Below are positions 46,262 through 54,294 of a DNA stretch of 64,000 nucleotides, piece by piece; position 1 is the stretch's first letter, and each line of letters starts with the position of its first letter. The stretch is taken from positions 496,001-560,000 of the forward strand of contig CANMPL010000001.1 in NCBI GenBank assembly GCA_947499715.1. Reading direction: 5' to 3'. Position numbers and translations under genes: made by a program. The notes beneath the pieces are model-generated. The model was not told where the DNA came from. It saw only the letters and a list, made by a program, of their open reading frames with translations, and made no database searches. This stretch comes from an uncultured Paracoccaceae bacterium (GTDB lineage Bacteria; Pseudomonadota; Alphaproteobacteria; Rhodobacterales; Rhodobacteraceae).

Positions 46262-47169
46262 CACACCAGTCATTCCTGCAAACCCTCTCTGCTGATGACC
46301 GTGCCCGCCTGACCGCCCTGACCAACCGCGCGGGGCTTTTGCACCTTGCCCTGCATGTGGGCGCAATCGTGGTGCTTGCCACCTGCGTAGCACTTGGCGT
46401 GCCCTTCTGGCCGCTACTGCTGCTGCCCTTGGGCCTTTTTCTGGTGTGCCTGTTTCACCTCCTGCACGAGGTTAGCCACGAAACCGTCTTTGCCCATAAG
46501 GCACTGAACATCTGGACCGCCCGTGTGGCGGGTTTTATCCTGCTGATCCCGCCTGTGTGGTTCCGCTACTTCCACTTTGCGCACCATAAACATACGCATG
46601 ATCCCGCCCATGATCCCGAACTCGCCACCCCCAAACCGCGCACATGGCCCGGCTACATCTGGCACCTCACGGGCATCCCCCTTTGGCGCAGCCTGCTTGG
46701 CGTGCTCTGGACCAACGCCACCCATCGCTGCACCGCGGCCTACGTCCCACCCCGCCAAATCCCCCGCATCACGGCAGAGGCGCGGGTCTTTGCAGCACTT
46801 TACGCCCTGCTCCTTGCGCTCTCGCTGATCGCAGGCTCTGCTCTGCTATTCTGGATCTGGGTGCTGCCGCTCTTGATCGGCCAGCCATTCCTGCGCGCCT
46901 ACCTGATGGCCGAACACACCGATTGCGCCCATGTGCCTGATATGTTCGCCAACACGCGCACCACCTATTCGACCCGGCTGGTGCGTTGGCTGGCATGGAA
47001 CATGCCCTACCACGCCGAACATCATGCTTTTCCGACCGTGCCGTTCCACCAATTGCCCGCGCTGCACGTACTGGCGCGTGATCACCTGACCGAAACATCC
47101 GATGGCTATGCCGACTTTCACGCAGGCTATGCCGCCCGCCTAACGCCCGCGCCCGGCAGCCAAAGCTGA
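46258..47169 (+). CDS. Fatty acid desaturase-family protein
   Basis: The 303-residue membrane enzyme has the three histidine clusters of di-iron desaturases/hydroxylases: HEVSH in FHLLHEVSHETVFAH, HFAHHKHTH and YHAEHHAFP. Several hydrophobic helices separate them. Desaturation or hydroxylation of an acyl chain or carotenoid-like lipid is expected, but the substrate is not clear. It is coupled to the TerB gene and overlaps the convergent exporter by 30 bases. Confidence 0.9.
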   Translation: MTHQSFLQTLSADDRARLTALTNRAGLLHLALHVGAIVVLATCVALGVPFWPLLLLPLGLFLVCLFHLLHEVSHETVFAHKALNIWTARVAGFILLIPPVWFRYFHFAHHKHTHDPAHDPELATPKPRTWPGYIWHLTGIPLWRSLLGVLWTNATHRCTAAYVPPRQIPRITAEARVFAALYALLLALSLIAGSALLFWIWVLPLLIGQPFLRAYLMAEHTDCAHVPDMFANTRTTYSTRLVRWLAWNMPYHAEHHAFPTVPFHQLPALHVLARDHLTETSDGYADFHAGYAARLTPAPGSQS

Positions 47170-47985
47170 TCCAACGCCTGCCGCAATAATCACCATCAGG
47201 CCCACAAGCGTCCAGCCGTCCGGCCAGTCGCCAAAGATCACAAGGCCAAAGATCATGGCCGCAATCAACTGGCTGTAGATCAGCGGCGCAATCACCCCCG
47301 CGGGCGTGGTCCGGTTCACTTGCACCAACAACAGATTGCCCATCGCTGACCCAATCGCGCTGATCGCCAGCAACCCGGCCACCGGCGCATCAAACGCTCC
47401 CACTCCGCTTGCGGCAAAGGGGGACAGCAAGACCGCGCCAATGATCAGCTGTGAAATCAGCAAGAACCGGGGCCGATACCCTGGCGCCAGCCAGCGCGTC
47501 GCCACCAGATAACTGCCGTGAAAACAGCCTGCCAGCACCGCAAATCCCATGCCCGCCGTAAATCCAAATCCGGGCCGCACCACGATCAGCACGCCGCAAA
47601 AGCTAAGCGCCAGCAAAATCGCGCGCAGCACCGTCACCCGTTCTTTGAGCAGGATCGCAGACAGGACAAAGGCCACCACGGGTCCAATGAAAAAGCCAGC
47701 AAAGGCATTGGCCAACGGCTCTGTCTTCAGCGCGGTCAGGATAAAGCAGATACCACCCGCAATCAGCGCCGCCCGCAGGATCAGCCGCCAATCTGCCAGC
47801 ATCCGCCATTCGTGCCTTTGGATCCCGCTGAACGGCAGCAAGATCACCGCCGCCAGCGCAAATCGTGCCCAGGCCACAAAGAACGGCGCGAACCCCTGCG
47901 CGGACAGAATCTTCCCCGCCGCGTCGCCGCCCACAATCAGGAACATGGCCGCGACAACAGACAGGATGACAAAGGGCAGGGGCAT
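47140..47985 (-). CDS. EamA/DMT-family transporter
   Basis: The start MPLPFVILSVVAAMFLIVGG gives 281 residues, about ten helices in two EamA repeats, typical of drug/metabolite exporters. A longer frame would add a 19-residue basic tail. Substrate is unknown. It converges with the desaturase, and the methyltransferase gene lies upstream on the same strand. Confidence 0.88.
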   Translation of the reverse strand: MPLPFVILSVVAAMFLIVGGDAAGKILSAQGFAPFFVAWARFALAAVILLPFSGIQRHEWRMLADWRLILRAALIAGGICFILTALKTEPLANAFAGFFIGPVVAFVLSAILLKERVTVLRAILLALSFCGVLIVVRPGFGFTAGMGFAVLAGCFHGSYLVATRWLAPGYRPRFLLISQLIIGAVLLSPFAASGVGAFDAPVAGLLAISAIGSAMGNLLLVQVNRTTPAGVIAPLIYSQLIAAMIFGLVIFGDWPDGWTLVGLMVIIAAGVGSALAAGRGR

Positions 47986-48042
47986 GGGGCGTCCGTTTCG
48001 AATGTGCCTCGCCTCACTGCGGGCAAAAGGCGCAAAGTGCAA

Positions 48043-48870
48043 TCAGATTGCAGTGCCGCTAATCAGGATTGCGGGCACCGGCACCCGCCAGCGGTCCTCT
48101 GCTTTGGGCAGGGCCATGACTGCTTGCGCCACCGCCTCGCGGATCCGCGCCTTATGCATCGCTGATTGCGGCCGCAGCACCGCCCCACCACGCACCGTGC
48201 CATTCATGAAATAGTCAAACGGTGCGCCGGGGTCGCTGACCTCCCAAAAACTGGGCACCTCGGTAAACGTGATATCGCCAAATCCTGCCTTTGCCATCGC
48301 GGCCCTTGCAACGCCCCTGTCGGCATAATCATGCGCCCCCGGTCCCGGCGGCAATTGGATCGACCTATCGCCATGTGCGGCAATCGCCGCGAACACGATC
48401 GCAAAGGCGTCCCCCGGTTCCGGGGCTTTCCACACCGAATAGATCAATCGCCCGCCCGCGCGCAGCACCCGCCGCGCCTCGGCCAGGACTTTTTCGGGGT
48501 AAGACACATGCGGCACGCCAAACCCGATTGTCACCACATCATAGATCCCGTCGGGGTCATCCAGCGCCATCGCATCGCCTGTTCTGAACCCCGCACCCGG
48601 CACCGCGCCCCGCGCCGCCTCCAGCATCGCGGGCGAGAAATCGACGCCGGTGACCTCTGCGCCCGTTTTCACCAACCCGGCGGCGATGATCCCGTGCCCG
48701 CAACACAAATCAAGTGCGAGGTCCCCCGGCCCAACCCCGGCCAGCCGCACAAACGCCGGCACGCACATCTCTGCCGCCTGCGCGAAATCGCGGGCATAGG
48801 CCGTGGCCGTCCCGGCATCGGCCCAGCCGTCCCGCTCAACTTCTGCAAATGCATCAAAATCCGCCACCAT
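48043..48870 (-). CDS. Class I SAM-dependent methyltransferase
   Basis: The likely start is MVADFDAFAEVERDGWADAG (275 residues). The SAM motif I is LALDLCCGHGIIAAGL, the acidic loop follows in VTGVDFSPAMLEAARG, and VVTIGFGVPHVSYPEKVLAE is the post-I region. It resembles UbiE/Coq5-type class I enzymes, but the methyl acceptor is not known. It is divergent from pncB. Confidence 0.88.
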   Translation of the reverse strand: MVADFDAFAEVERDGWADAGTATAYARDFAQAAEMCVPAFVRLAGVGPGDLALDLCCGHGIIAAGLVKTGAEVTGVDFSPAMLEAARGAVPGAGFRTGDAMALDDPDGIYDVVTIGFGVPHVSYPEKVLAEARRVLRAGGRLIYSVWKAPEPGDAFAIVFAAIAAHGDRSIQLPPGPGAHDYADRGVARAAMAKAGFGDITFTEVPSFWEVSDPGAPFDYFMNGTVRGGAVLRPQSAMHKARIREAVAQAVMALPKAEDRWRVPVPAILISGTAI

Positions 48871-48951
48871 ACCGGATCCTACCGCAACCCGCCGCCATTG
48901 CAAAAACCCGCGGCCCTTGGTCTAACCCCGTTCAAGCAAAGGAATACTGCC

Positions 48952-50244
48952 ATGGTCGACATCGCCACCCGCGTCTGGAACCACAAATGGAAGATCGACC
49001 CGATCGTCCGGTCCCTCATCGACACCGACTTCTACAAGCTCCTGATGTGCCAATCGGTGTTCCGCAACAAACCCGACACCCAAGTCACCTTCTCGCTCAT
49101 CAATCGCGCCACCCATATCCCGCTGGCCACCCTCATCGACGAAGGCGAGCTGCGCGAACAACTCGACCACATCCGCTCCCTCTCGCTCCGCCGCGGCGAA
49201 AGCACATGGATGCGCGGCAACACCTTCTACGGCAAACGCCAGATGTTCTCGCCCGAATTCATGGACTGGTTCGAAAACCTCCGCCTGCCGCCCTACCACC
49301 TGATCCGCGTCGGCGACCAATACGAACTCACGTTCGAAGGATCATGGCCCGAGGTCATGCTCTGGGAAATCCCCGCCCTCGCCGTGCTGATGGAACTGCG
49401 CGGCCGCGCCGTCCTGGGCACCATGGGCCGGTTCGAACTGCAAGTCCTCTACGCCCGCGCCATGACCAAACTCTGGGAAAAGGTCGAGCAACTGCAAACC
49501 ATCCCCGACCTCACGCTGGCCGACTTCGGCACCCGCCGCCGCCACTCCTTCCTCTGGCAGGACTGGTGCGTGCAGGCCATGTCCGAAGGGTTGGGCAGCC
49601 GCTTTGTCGGCACCTCCAACTGCCTGATCGCCAAGAACCGCGATATGGAGGCGATCGGCACCAACGCCCACGAACTCCCCATGGTCTACGCCGCACTGGC
49701 CGCCGATGACGCGGCCCTCGCCCAGGCCCCCTATGACGTGCTGTCCGACTGGCAGGCCGAACACGACGGCAACCTGCGCATCATCCTGCCCGACACCTAC
49801 GGCACACCGGGGTTCCTGGAAAATGCCCCCGACTGGCTCGCAGGCTGGACCGGCATCCGCATCGATTCAGGCGACCCCGCCGCCGGTGCCGAAGCCGCAA
49901 TCGCATGGTGGACATCGCGAGGGGAGGACCCCCGCAAAAAGCTCATCATCTTCTCCGACGGCTTGGACGTCGACAAAATCCTGTCCCTGCACGCACAATT
50001 CGTCGGCCGAGTCCGCGTGTCCTTCGGCTGGGGCACCATGCTGACCAACGACTTCAAAGGTCTCACGGATGGCGACAGCCTCGCCCCGTTCTCACTGGTC
50101 TGCAAAGCGGTGTCGGCCAACGGCAACGCGACCGTGAAGCTGAGCGACAACCCCAACAAAGCCATGGGCCCCGAGGCCGAGATTGAGCGCTACAAGCGGG
50201 TGTTTGGGGTGGGGGAGCAGGAGAAGGTTGAGGTTATTGTCTAA
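48952..50244 (+). CDS. pncB: Nicotinate phosphoribosyltransferase
   Basis: PncB makes nicotinate mononucleotide from nicotinate and PRPP, completing NAD salvage with PncA encoded at 41 kb. The start follows AAAGGAA; a longer upstream frame is spurious. The 430-residue protein contains DTDFYKLLMCQSVF, ADFGTRRRHSF, FVGTSNCLIAKN and AIGTNAHELPM with its catalytic His, and FSDGLDVDKILSLH. The C-terminal segment AVSANGNATVKLSDNPNKAM is typical. Confidence 0.95.
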   Translation: MVDIATRVWNHKWKIDPIVRSLIDTDFYKLLMCQSVFRNKPDTQVTFSLINRATHIPLATLIDEGELREQLDHIRSLSLRRGESTWMRGNTFYGKRQMFSPEFMDWFENLRLPPYHLIRVGDQYELTFEGSWPEVMLWEIPALAVLMELRGRAVLGTMGRFELQVLYARAMTKLWEKVEQLQTIPDLTLADFGTRRRHSFLWQDWCVQAMSEGLGSRFVGTSNCLIAKNRDMEAIGTNAHELPMVYAALAADDAALAQAPYDVLSDWQAEHDGNLRIILPDTYGTPGFLENAPDWLAGWTGIRIDSGDPAAGAEAAIAWWTSRGEDPRKKLIIFSDGLDVDKILSLHAQFVGRVRVSFGWGTMLTNDFKGLTDGDSLAPFSLVCKAVSANGNATVKLSDNPNKAMGPEAEIERYKRVFGVGEQEKVEVIV

Positions 50245-50265
50245 AATTAATTTAGGAAAGAAATA

Positions 50266-51963
50266 ATGAAAATTGAATCACATGACGTGTCGCTTGAGAA
50301 GCTTCTACAAGGAAACTATTTTGTAATTCCCAAATTTCAGCGGCCCTACTCATGGGAGATAGATCAAATATCTGAATTCTGGAACGATATTGTTGCAAAT
50401 ATTGGGGAATCTTACTTCATTGGGTCTATGGTTGTTTACGAAACTAAGGCCGGAAAACTCGCAGTTGTTGATGGTCAGCAACGGCTTACCACCATTTCAA
50501 TATTCATGAGTGCTATTAGAGATCATTTTTTTGCATTAGGGAGTAAGGAGTCAGCGAAAGGTTTGCATCAATTTATTGAAAGAAAAAATGTAGATAACGA
50601 AAATGTCTATGTTCTGGAAACCGAGTCGTCCTTTCCGTTTTTGCAGGAAACGGTGTTCAGTATGGATCCACCCGACATTCCAATGGATACTGGAAAGGAA
50701 GAAAAATCGATAGAAAAGGCCTATAATCACTACAAATCCTGCATTTCAAAAAAAACACAGAGCTTCCTTGATGACCCGACCGTTTCCGACAAGGACGATA
50801 GACGAAATAATGCTCTCGGGTGGCTAAAGGCGTTACGTCAAACCGTTCTTAGTTTAAGCATAATCGTTGTTACTCTTGATGATGAAGACGACGCCTATTT
50901 GATTTTCGAAACTCTCAACACGCGTGGTAAAGATTTAGCGCTTTCGGATTTGCTAAAAAACCATTTTGTAAGAAACCTGAAATCGAAAAGTTCGGTAGAT
51001 AAAGCAAAATTGAAGTGGGACAAGGTTCTTGAGACAATCTCAAGCTCGGATGTTGACCTCGAACCAGATAACTTCATCGTTCATTCATGGCAATCTCGAT
51101 TTGACATGGTCACGAAAGGGAAGGCATTCAAGAAAATCCGTGGAGCGATTAAGAAATCGAACGCAAACAGTCATCTTGATGCATTCGTTGCAGATGCGCA
51201 GCTTTGGCGTTCGATTTTTGAACCGACGTATAAATTCGAAAGCGATGAGAGAGATATTGTAAGGTCACTCGCTGCGTTGCGAGATTTCAGGGTCGTACAG
51301 CCGGTGCCGGGAGTTCTATCACTATTGAGGGCTTATGATGAAAAGAAAATTAAGAGAAAGAAGTTACGGGCCGCTCTAAACGCAATTGAGAAATTCCATT
51401 TTAGTTTTACGGCTGTAACCTCTTCGCGTTCGTCGGGCGGGATATCCGGAATGTACTCTTCGTTTGGGCGAAAGTTATATGAGGCCAGCGACTCCAATGA
51501 CGCTTCAGATGCCATCAAGGAGCTTTTGGGAAAGCTTCGCGAACGTGTTCCGACAGAAAGCGAGTTTGATGCTGGGTTTGAGCAACTAAACTATACGAAG
51601 TACAATACGTCTCAGCGGGCGGTTGTGAGGTATGCGTTGATGCAAATTGCTATTCACGAAGAGCAGCCACTTATTGGCAATACGGATGATTTAACCATTG
51701 AACATTTGCTTCCACAAGAATTAATCGGGAAAGGAGTCTCAAGTTTGAAGATAGGGCAAATGGGAAATCTGCTTATTGTCGATGCAAAAACTAATGGAGA
51801 GTTGGGTACCAGGAGCTTCGTTGAGAAGAAAAAGATACTGCTCAAGAAAGGGTATAAACTGCCAGACATGCTTAAAAATGCGGATGAAATATCTGTCGAA
51901 CTCATCGCTGAAAATACCAAAAGGATATCTGAATTGGCAAGGGAGGATGTATGGAGTATCTGA
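50266..51963 (+). CDS. GmrSD-like DUF262/DUF1524 restriction-type protein
   Basis: The 565-residue protein has an N-terminal DUF262 (ParB-like NTPase) domain with FVIPKFQRPYSW at about residues 19-30 and VVDGQQRLTTISIF near 68-80. A helical middle follows. The C-terminal DUF1524 HNH-type nuclease region has LTIEHLLPQ at about 476-484 and GQMGNLLIVD. This is the layout of type IV GmrSD systems, which use NTP and cut modified (for example glucosylated hydroxymethylcytosine) phage DNA. It is strikingly AT-richer than its neighbours and stands alone beside an arfB duplication, signs of transfer. Confidence 0.88.
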   Translation: MKIESHDVSLEKLLQGNYFVIPKFQRPYSWEIDQISEFWNDIVANIGESYFIGSMVVYETKAGKLAVVDGQQRLTTISIFMSAIRDHFFALGSKESAKGLHQFIERKNVDNENVYVLETESSFPFLQETVFSMDPPDIPMDTGKEEKSIEKAYNHYKSCISKKTQSFLDDPTVSDKDDRRNNALGWLKALRQTVLSLSIIVVTLDDEDDAYLIFETLNTRGKDLALSDLLKNHFVRNLKSKSSVDKAKLKWDKVLETISSSDVDLEPDNFIVHSWQSRFDMVTKGKAFKKIRGAIKKSNANSHLDAFVADAQLWRSIFEPTYKFESDERDIVRSLAALRDFRVVQPVPGVLSLLRAYDEKKIKRKKLRAALNAIEKFHFSFTAVTSSRSSGGISGMYSSFGRKLYEASDSNDASDAIKELLGKLRERVPTESEFDAGFEQLNYTKYNTSQRAVVRYALMQIAIHEEQPLIGNTDDLTIEHLLPQELIGKGVSSLKIGQMGNLLIVDAKTNGELGTRSFVEKKKILLKKGYKLPDMLKNADEISVELIAENTKRISELAREDVWSI

Positions 51964-51964
51964 A

Positions 51965-52078
51965 GTCTCTTCCCTCTTCCCCCGCAACGCCTTCACCGCA
52001 CTGTTTCTTCCTCTCCAGCCGCCGCTTGACCGACCCATAGGTCGGCTTCGTCGGGCGTCGCCGTTTGGGCACCAGTGT
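51965..52078 (-). pseudogene. Decayed duplicate of the 3' end of arfB
   Basis: Read on the minus strand this stretch encodes VPKRRRPTKPTYGSVKRR and then LERKKQ, nearly the same as the C-terminus of intact arfB 260 bases away. A deletion of about five bases after KKQ shifts the frame. No start or GGQ region is present. It begins two bases after the stop of the GmrSD-like gene, so that gene seems inserted at or next to arfB. Confidence 0.75.
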
Positions 52079-52089
52079 CGCAGCAAGAT

Positions 52090-52145
52090 GTAGGCCGGGC
52101 TTCAGACCGGCGCACGCGGCGTCGGCGGTCTAAAGCCCGCCCTAC
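52090..52145. repeat. REP-like hairpin element 1
   Basis: Arms GTAGGCCGGGCTTCAGACC (52090-52108) and its near-complement at 52127-52145 pair over 17 of 19 positions around an 18-base GC-rich loop. The GTAGGGCGGGCTT... form resembles repetitive extragenic palindromes seen scattered in many proteobacterial genomes. Confidence 0.65.
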
Positions 52146-52167
52146 TCAAGGCGTCGAAAGATCTGCC

Positions 52168-52229
52168 GTAGGGTGCGTGATCTCACGCACCGAACCGCCA
52201 AAATGGTGCGTGTAAACACCGCACCCTAC
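52168..52229. repeat. REP-like hairpin element 2
   Basis: Outer arms GTAGGGTGCG and CGCACCCTAC (52168-52177 and 52220-52229) enclose a perfect inner stem GGTGCGTGA/TCACGCACC at 52172-52191. A second GGTGCG...CGCACC pair occupies the right half. It overlaps the last four bases of arfB and separates it from the decayed arfB copy. Confidence 0.65.
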
Positions 52230-52639
52230 TCCTCCACCTTCCCCCTGAGCGCCTTCACAGCCCCGCGTTGTTTCTTCCCCTCCAACCGCCGCTTGACCGA
52301 CCCATATGTCGGCTTCGTGGGCCGCCGCCGTTTGGGCACCTCGGTCGCCTTGCGGATCAACTCCGCCAAGCGCTCCATCGCGATCTCGCGGTTGCGGGCT
52401 TGTGACCGGGTCTCTTGCACAAAGATCACCACGGCCCCGTCCTTCGTCCATTTCTGCCCCGCGATCCGCCGCAGCCGCCGTTTGACCGCGTCGGGCAGGT
52501 TCGGTGACCGCTCCGCCTCGAACCGCAATTCGACCGCCGTGGACACTTTGTTCACGTTCTGCCCGCCGGGGCCGGACGCGCGGACAAAGCTCTCTGTCAG
52601 CTCCCAGTCGGCAATCTCGATATGATCGTTAACGCGCAT
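52226..52639 (-). CDS. arfB: Alternative ribosome-rescue factor ArfB (YaeJ)
   Basis: ArfB is a peptidyl-tRNA hydrolase that frees ribosomes stalled on truncated mRNA. The 137-residue protein has the release-factor GGQ at residues 25-27 in RASGPGGQNVNKVSTAVELR. The C-terminal tail is basic and Lys/Arg-rich (PTKPTYGSVKRRLEGKKQRG), which probes the empty mRNA channel. Length is normal. The 3' part of this gene is duplicated in decayed form downstream. Confidence 0.95.
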   Translation of the reverse strand: MRVNDHIEIADWELTESFVRASGPGGQNVNKVSTAVELRFEAERSPNLPDAVKRRLRRIAGQKWTKDGAVVIFVQETRSQARNREIAMERLAELIRKATEVPKRRRPTKPTYGSVKRRLEGKKQRGAVKALRGKVEE

Positions 52640-52706
52640 TCAGACTTTCGGACACATGGGTTGTGTATGGTTTCCATATGGTTTGTGCATGCTTTGTGCA
52701 TAGCCC
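52639..52706. repeat. 11-bp repeat array, copy 1
   Basis: A block TTCAGACTTTCGG is followed, from 52649, by five consecutive 11-base units with consensus TTTGTGYATGG (52649-52703; the first is degenerate). It occupies the arfB upstream region, between arfB and the SMR/EamA-type gene. A second copy with the same lead block and phasing lies at 55950. Confidence 0.7.
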
Positions 52707-52723
52707 AAAACCACCGTGCGGTG

Positions 52724-53077
52724 CTACGCGAAAGCCGACACAAGGATCCCCGCCACGATCAGCGCCAGCCCCGCAACCCGCGCCAGATTGACCGTCTCAA
52801 TCTGCAACGCGACGCTGACCACGGTCAGCCCCACCATGGCGATGGCGGTCACGGCGGCATAGGTCAGGCTCAGCGAATAGACCCGGATCGCGGCGACAAA
52901 AGCGGTCAGCAAGACACCAGCACTCAGCACCGATGCCCAGGCCCACGGCGACAGCAAAACCGTTGATATCAAACGCAAAATGCTGTCCGTTTCCACCGCG
53001 CGGCCCACTTGCCGCAGGCAGAGGTTCAGCCCGATGTTGGCCGCCGCCGCGATCAGGATCAACGTCCAATGTGTCAT
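52724..53077 (-). CDS. Small four-helix SMR/EamA-type membrane protein, putative lipid-linked sugar flippase
   Basis: The start MTHWTLILIAAAANIG gives 117 residues with four hydrophobic helices and no soluble domain. Its size and repeat-like helices resemble SMR multidrug proteins and ArnE/ArnF, the small subunits that flip undecaprenyl-phosphate aminoarabinose. Its ATG overlaps the stop of the GT39 gene. The pairing with a GT39 transferase and a UbiA-type prenyl transferase favours a flippase role. That role is inferred. Confidence 0.8.
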   Translation of the reverse strand: MTHWTLILIAAAANIGLNLCLRQVGRAVETDSILRLISTVLLSPWAWASVLSAGVLLTAFVAAIRVYSLSLTYAAVTAIAMVGLTVVSVALQIETVNLARVAGLALIVAGILVSAFA

Positions 53078-54291
53078 GCCGCAGCCCCTTGTTTTCGTTG
53101 GAATGTCTGGATGACCCACCACAGGGTGACCCCCGCCAGCAACGCCACAAAGGGCGCACTTGGCATATGGTAACGATCCCCGCTCACGATAATCGCGTGA
53201 ACGGCCGTGAAATAGGCCCAGCCGCCGAAAATCGGATGAAACAGCGCCCCAAACCGCAGGTTCTTCCAAAGCACCAGAAGTCCAATGATCGCCATGAAAA
53301 CAAGGGCAATCCAGTATAATGACGACACGGCTTTCAGCACAAAGATCCCGCCGTCCCCGACCATCCGTTTGATCGCATCACCGTTCCAAACCACGCCAAT
53401 CGTCTCGCGACTGTGCAGATCAACCAACCGCTTTGCCACGCGCTTTGCGAACAACCCCGGCTCGGCTTTGATATAGGCTTTGGCTTCGGCGTTCAGATAT
53501 TCTTCCCGCTCCATTTCCGACATGCCCTTCACCTCTGCGGGCAGGGGCATGTAACCCCCTGTCGTGTCGGGATTATTCCCCATCCAAAGGTTTGGGCCAA
53601 AGTTGGAGGATACCGTGTATCCCTTGCCGATCACCTCGGCGTTGCGGGCGGTCCAGGGCGATACGATCAGCAAGATCAACGCGATGCTCACGGCGGTTTT
53701 GACCGCGGCCAGCGCCGCCGCACGCCCGCCCTGCGACAGGGCCGCGATCAGCATCGCGCCGGGAAACAGCAGGATCACCGGACGAACGTAACAGGCCAGC
53801 CCCCAGATCACGCCGCACAGCAGTAAGTTGACCCAACGGTTCCCCGCCTCGCGCGACCAAAAGAACAACCCGCCAAGGGTCAGCGTCATGAAATATAGCT
53901 CGCTCGACAGGATCGAGGTAAAGAAGATCAGGTTCGGCCAAAGGGCGACCAGCAATACCGCGCAGGCCGCGGCGTCATCGCCAAAATACTGCTGCCCAAC
54001 CCGCCAGACCAGCACCATCAGCAGCAGCGAGGCCAACAAATTCAACCCGATGACGCCAAGATAGGTGTCGCCCAAAATCCAATAAGTCGCCGTCGTAATG
54101 GCAGAGGTGCCGACTGCCCAATAGGCGCTGGGTTTCTCGGGCTCGAACCCGTAAACCCCATGCTGCCATATGTTTTTCGCCTGAATGTCGTAGGCGGCAC
54201 TATCGGACACGGGCTCCATCGGGATCAGCACCACCCAAAGGATCCTTAGCACCATGCCAAGCAAAATGAATGTGCGAAGATGACGCGCCAT
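53074..54291 (-). CDS. GT39/ArnT-like membrane glycosyltransferase
   Basis: The 405-residue protein has about ten membrane helices and the GT-C fold start LRILWVVLIPMEPVSDSAAY with Asp residues in the first periplasmic loop. YVRPVILLFPGAMLIA and FGPNLWMGNNPDTTGGYMPL follow. Members of this group move a sugar from a polyprenyl-phosphate to an acceptor on the periplasmic side. It ends in an ATGA overlap with the small flippase-like gene and follows the HAD-UbiA gene by 3 bases. Confidence 0.88.
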   Translation of the reverse strand: MARHLRTFILLGMVLRILWVVLIPMEPVSDSAAYDIQAKNIWQHGVYGFEPEKPSAYWAVGTSAITTATYWILGDTYLGVIGLNLLASLLLMVLVWRVGQQYFGDDAAACAVLLVALWPNLIFFTSILSSELYFMTLTLGGLFFWSREAGNRWVNLLLCGVIWGLACYVRPVILLFPGAMLIAALSQGGRAAALAAVKTAVSIALILLIVSPWTARNAEVIGKGYTVSSNFGPNLWMGNNPDTTGGYMPLPAEVKGMSEMEREEYLNAEAKAYIKAEPGLFAKRVAKRLVDLHSRETIGVVWNGDAIKRMVGDGGIFVLKAVSSLYWIALVFMAIIGLLVLWKNLRFGALFHPIFGGWAYFTAVHAIIVSGDRYHMPSAPFVALLAGVTLWWVIQTFQRKQGAAA

Positions 54292-54294
54292 CGC

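Noticed and set aside
48166..48951. Upstream extension of the pncB frame over 260 codons
   Set aside because: The extension lies opposite the methyltransferase gene and has no conserved content. The ATG at 48952 has a good AAAGGAA site and starts the conserved PncB sequence.
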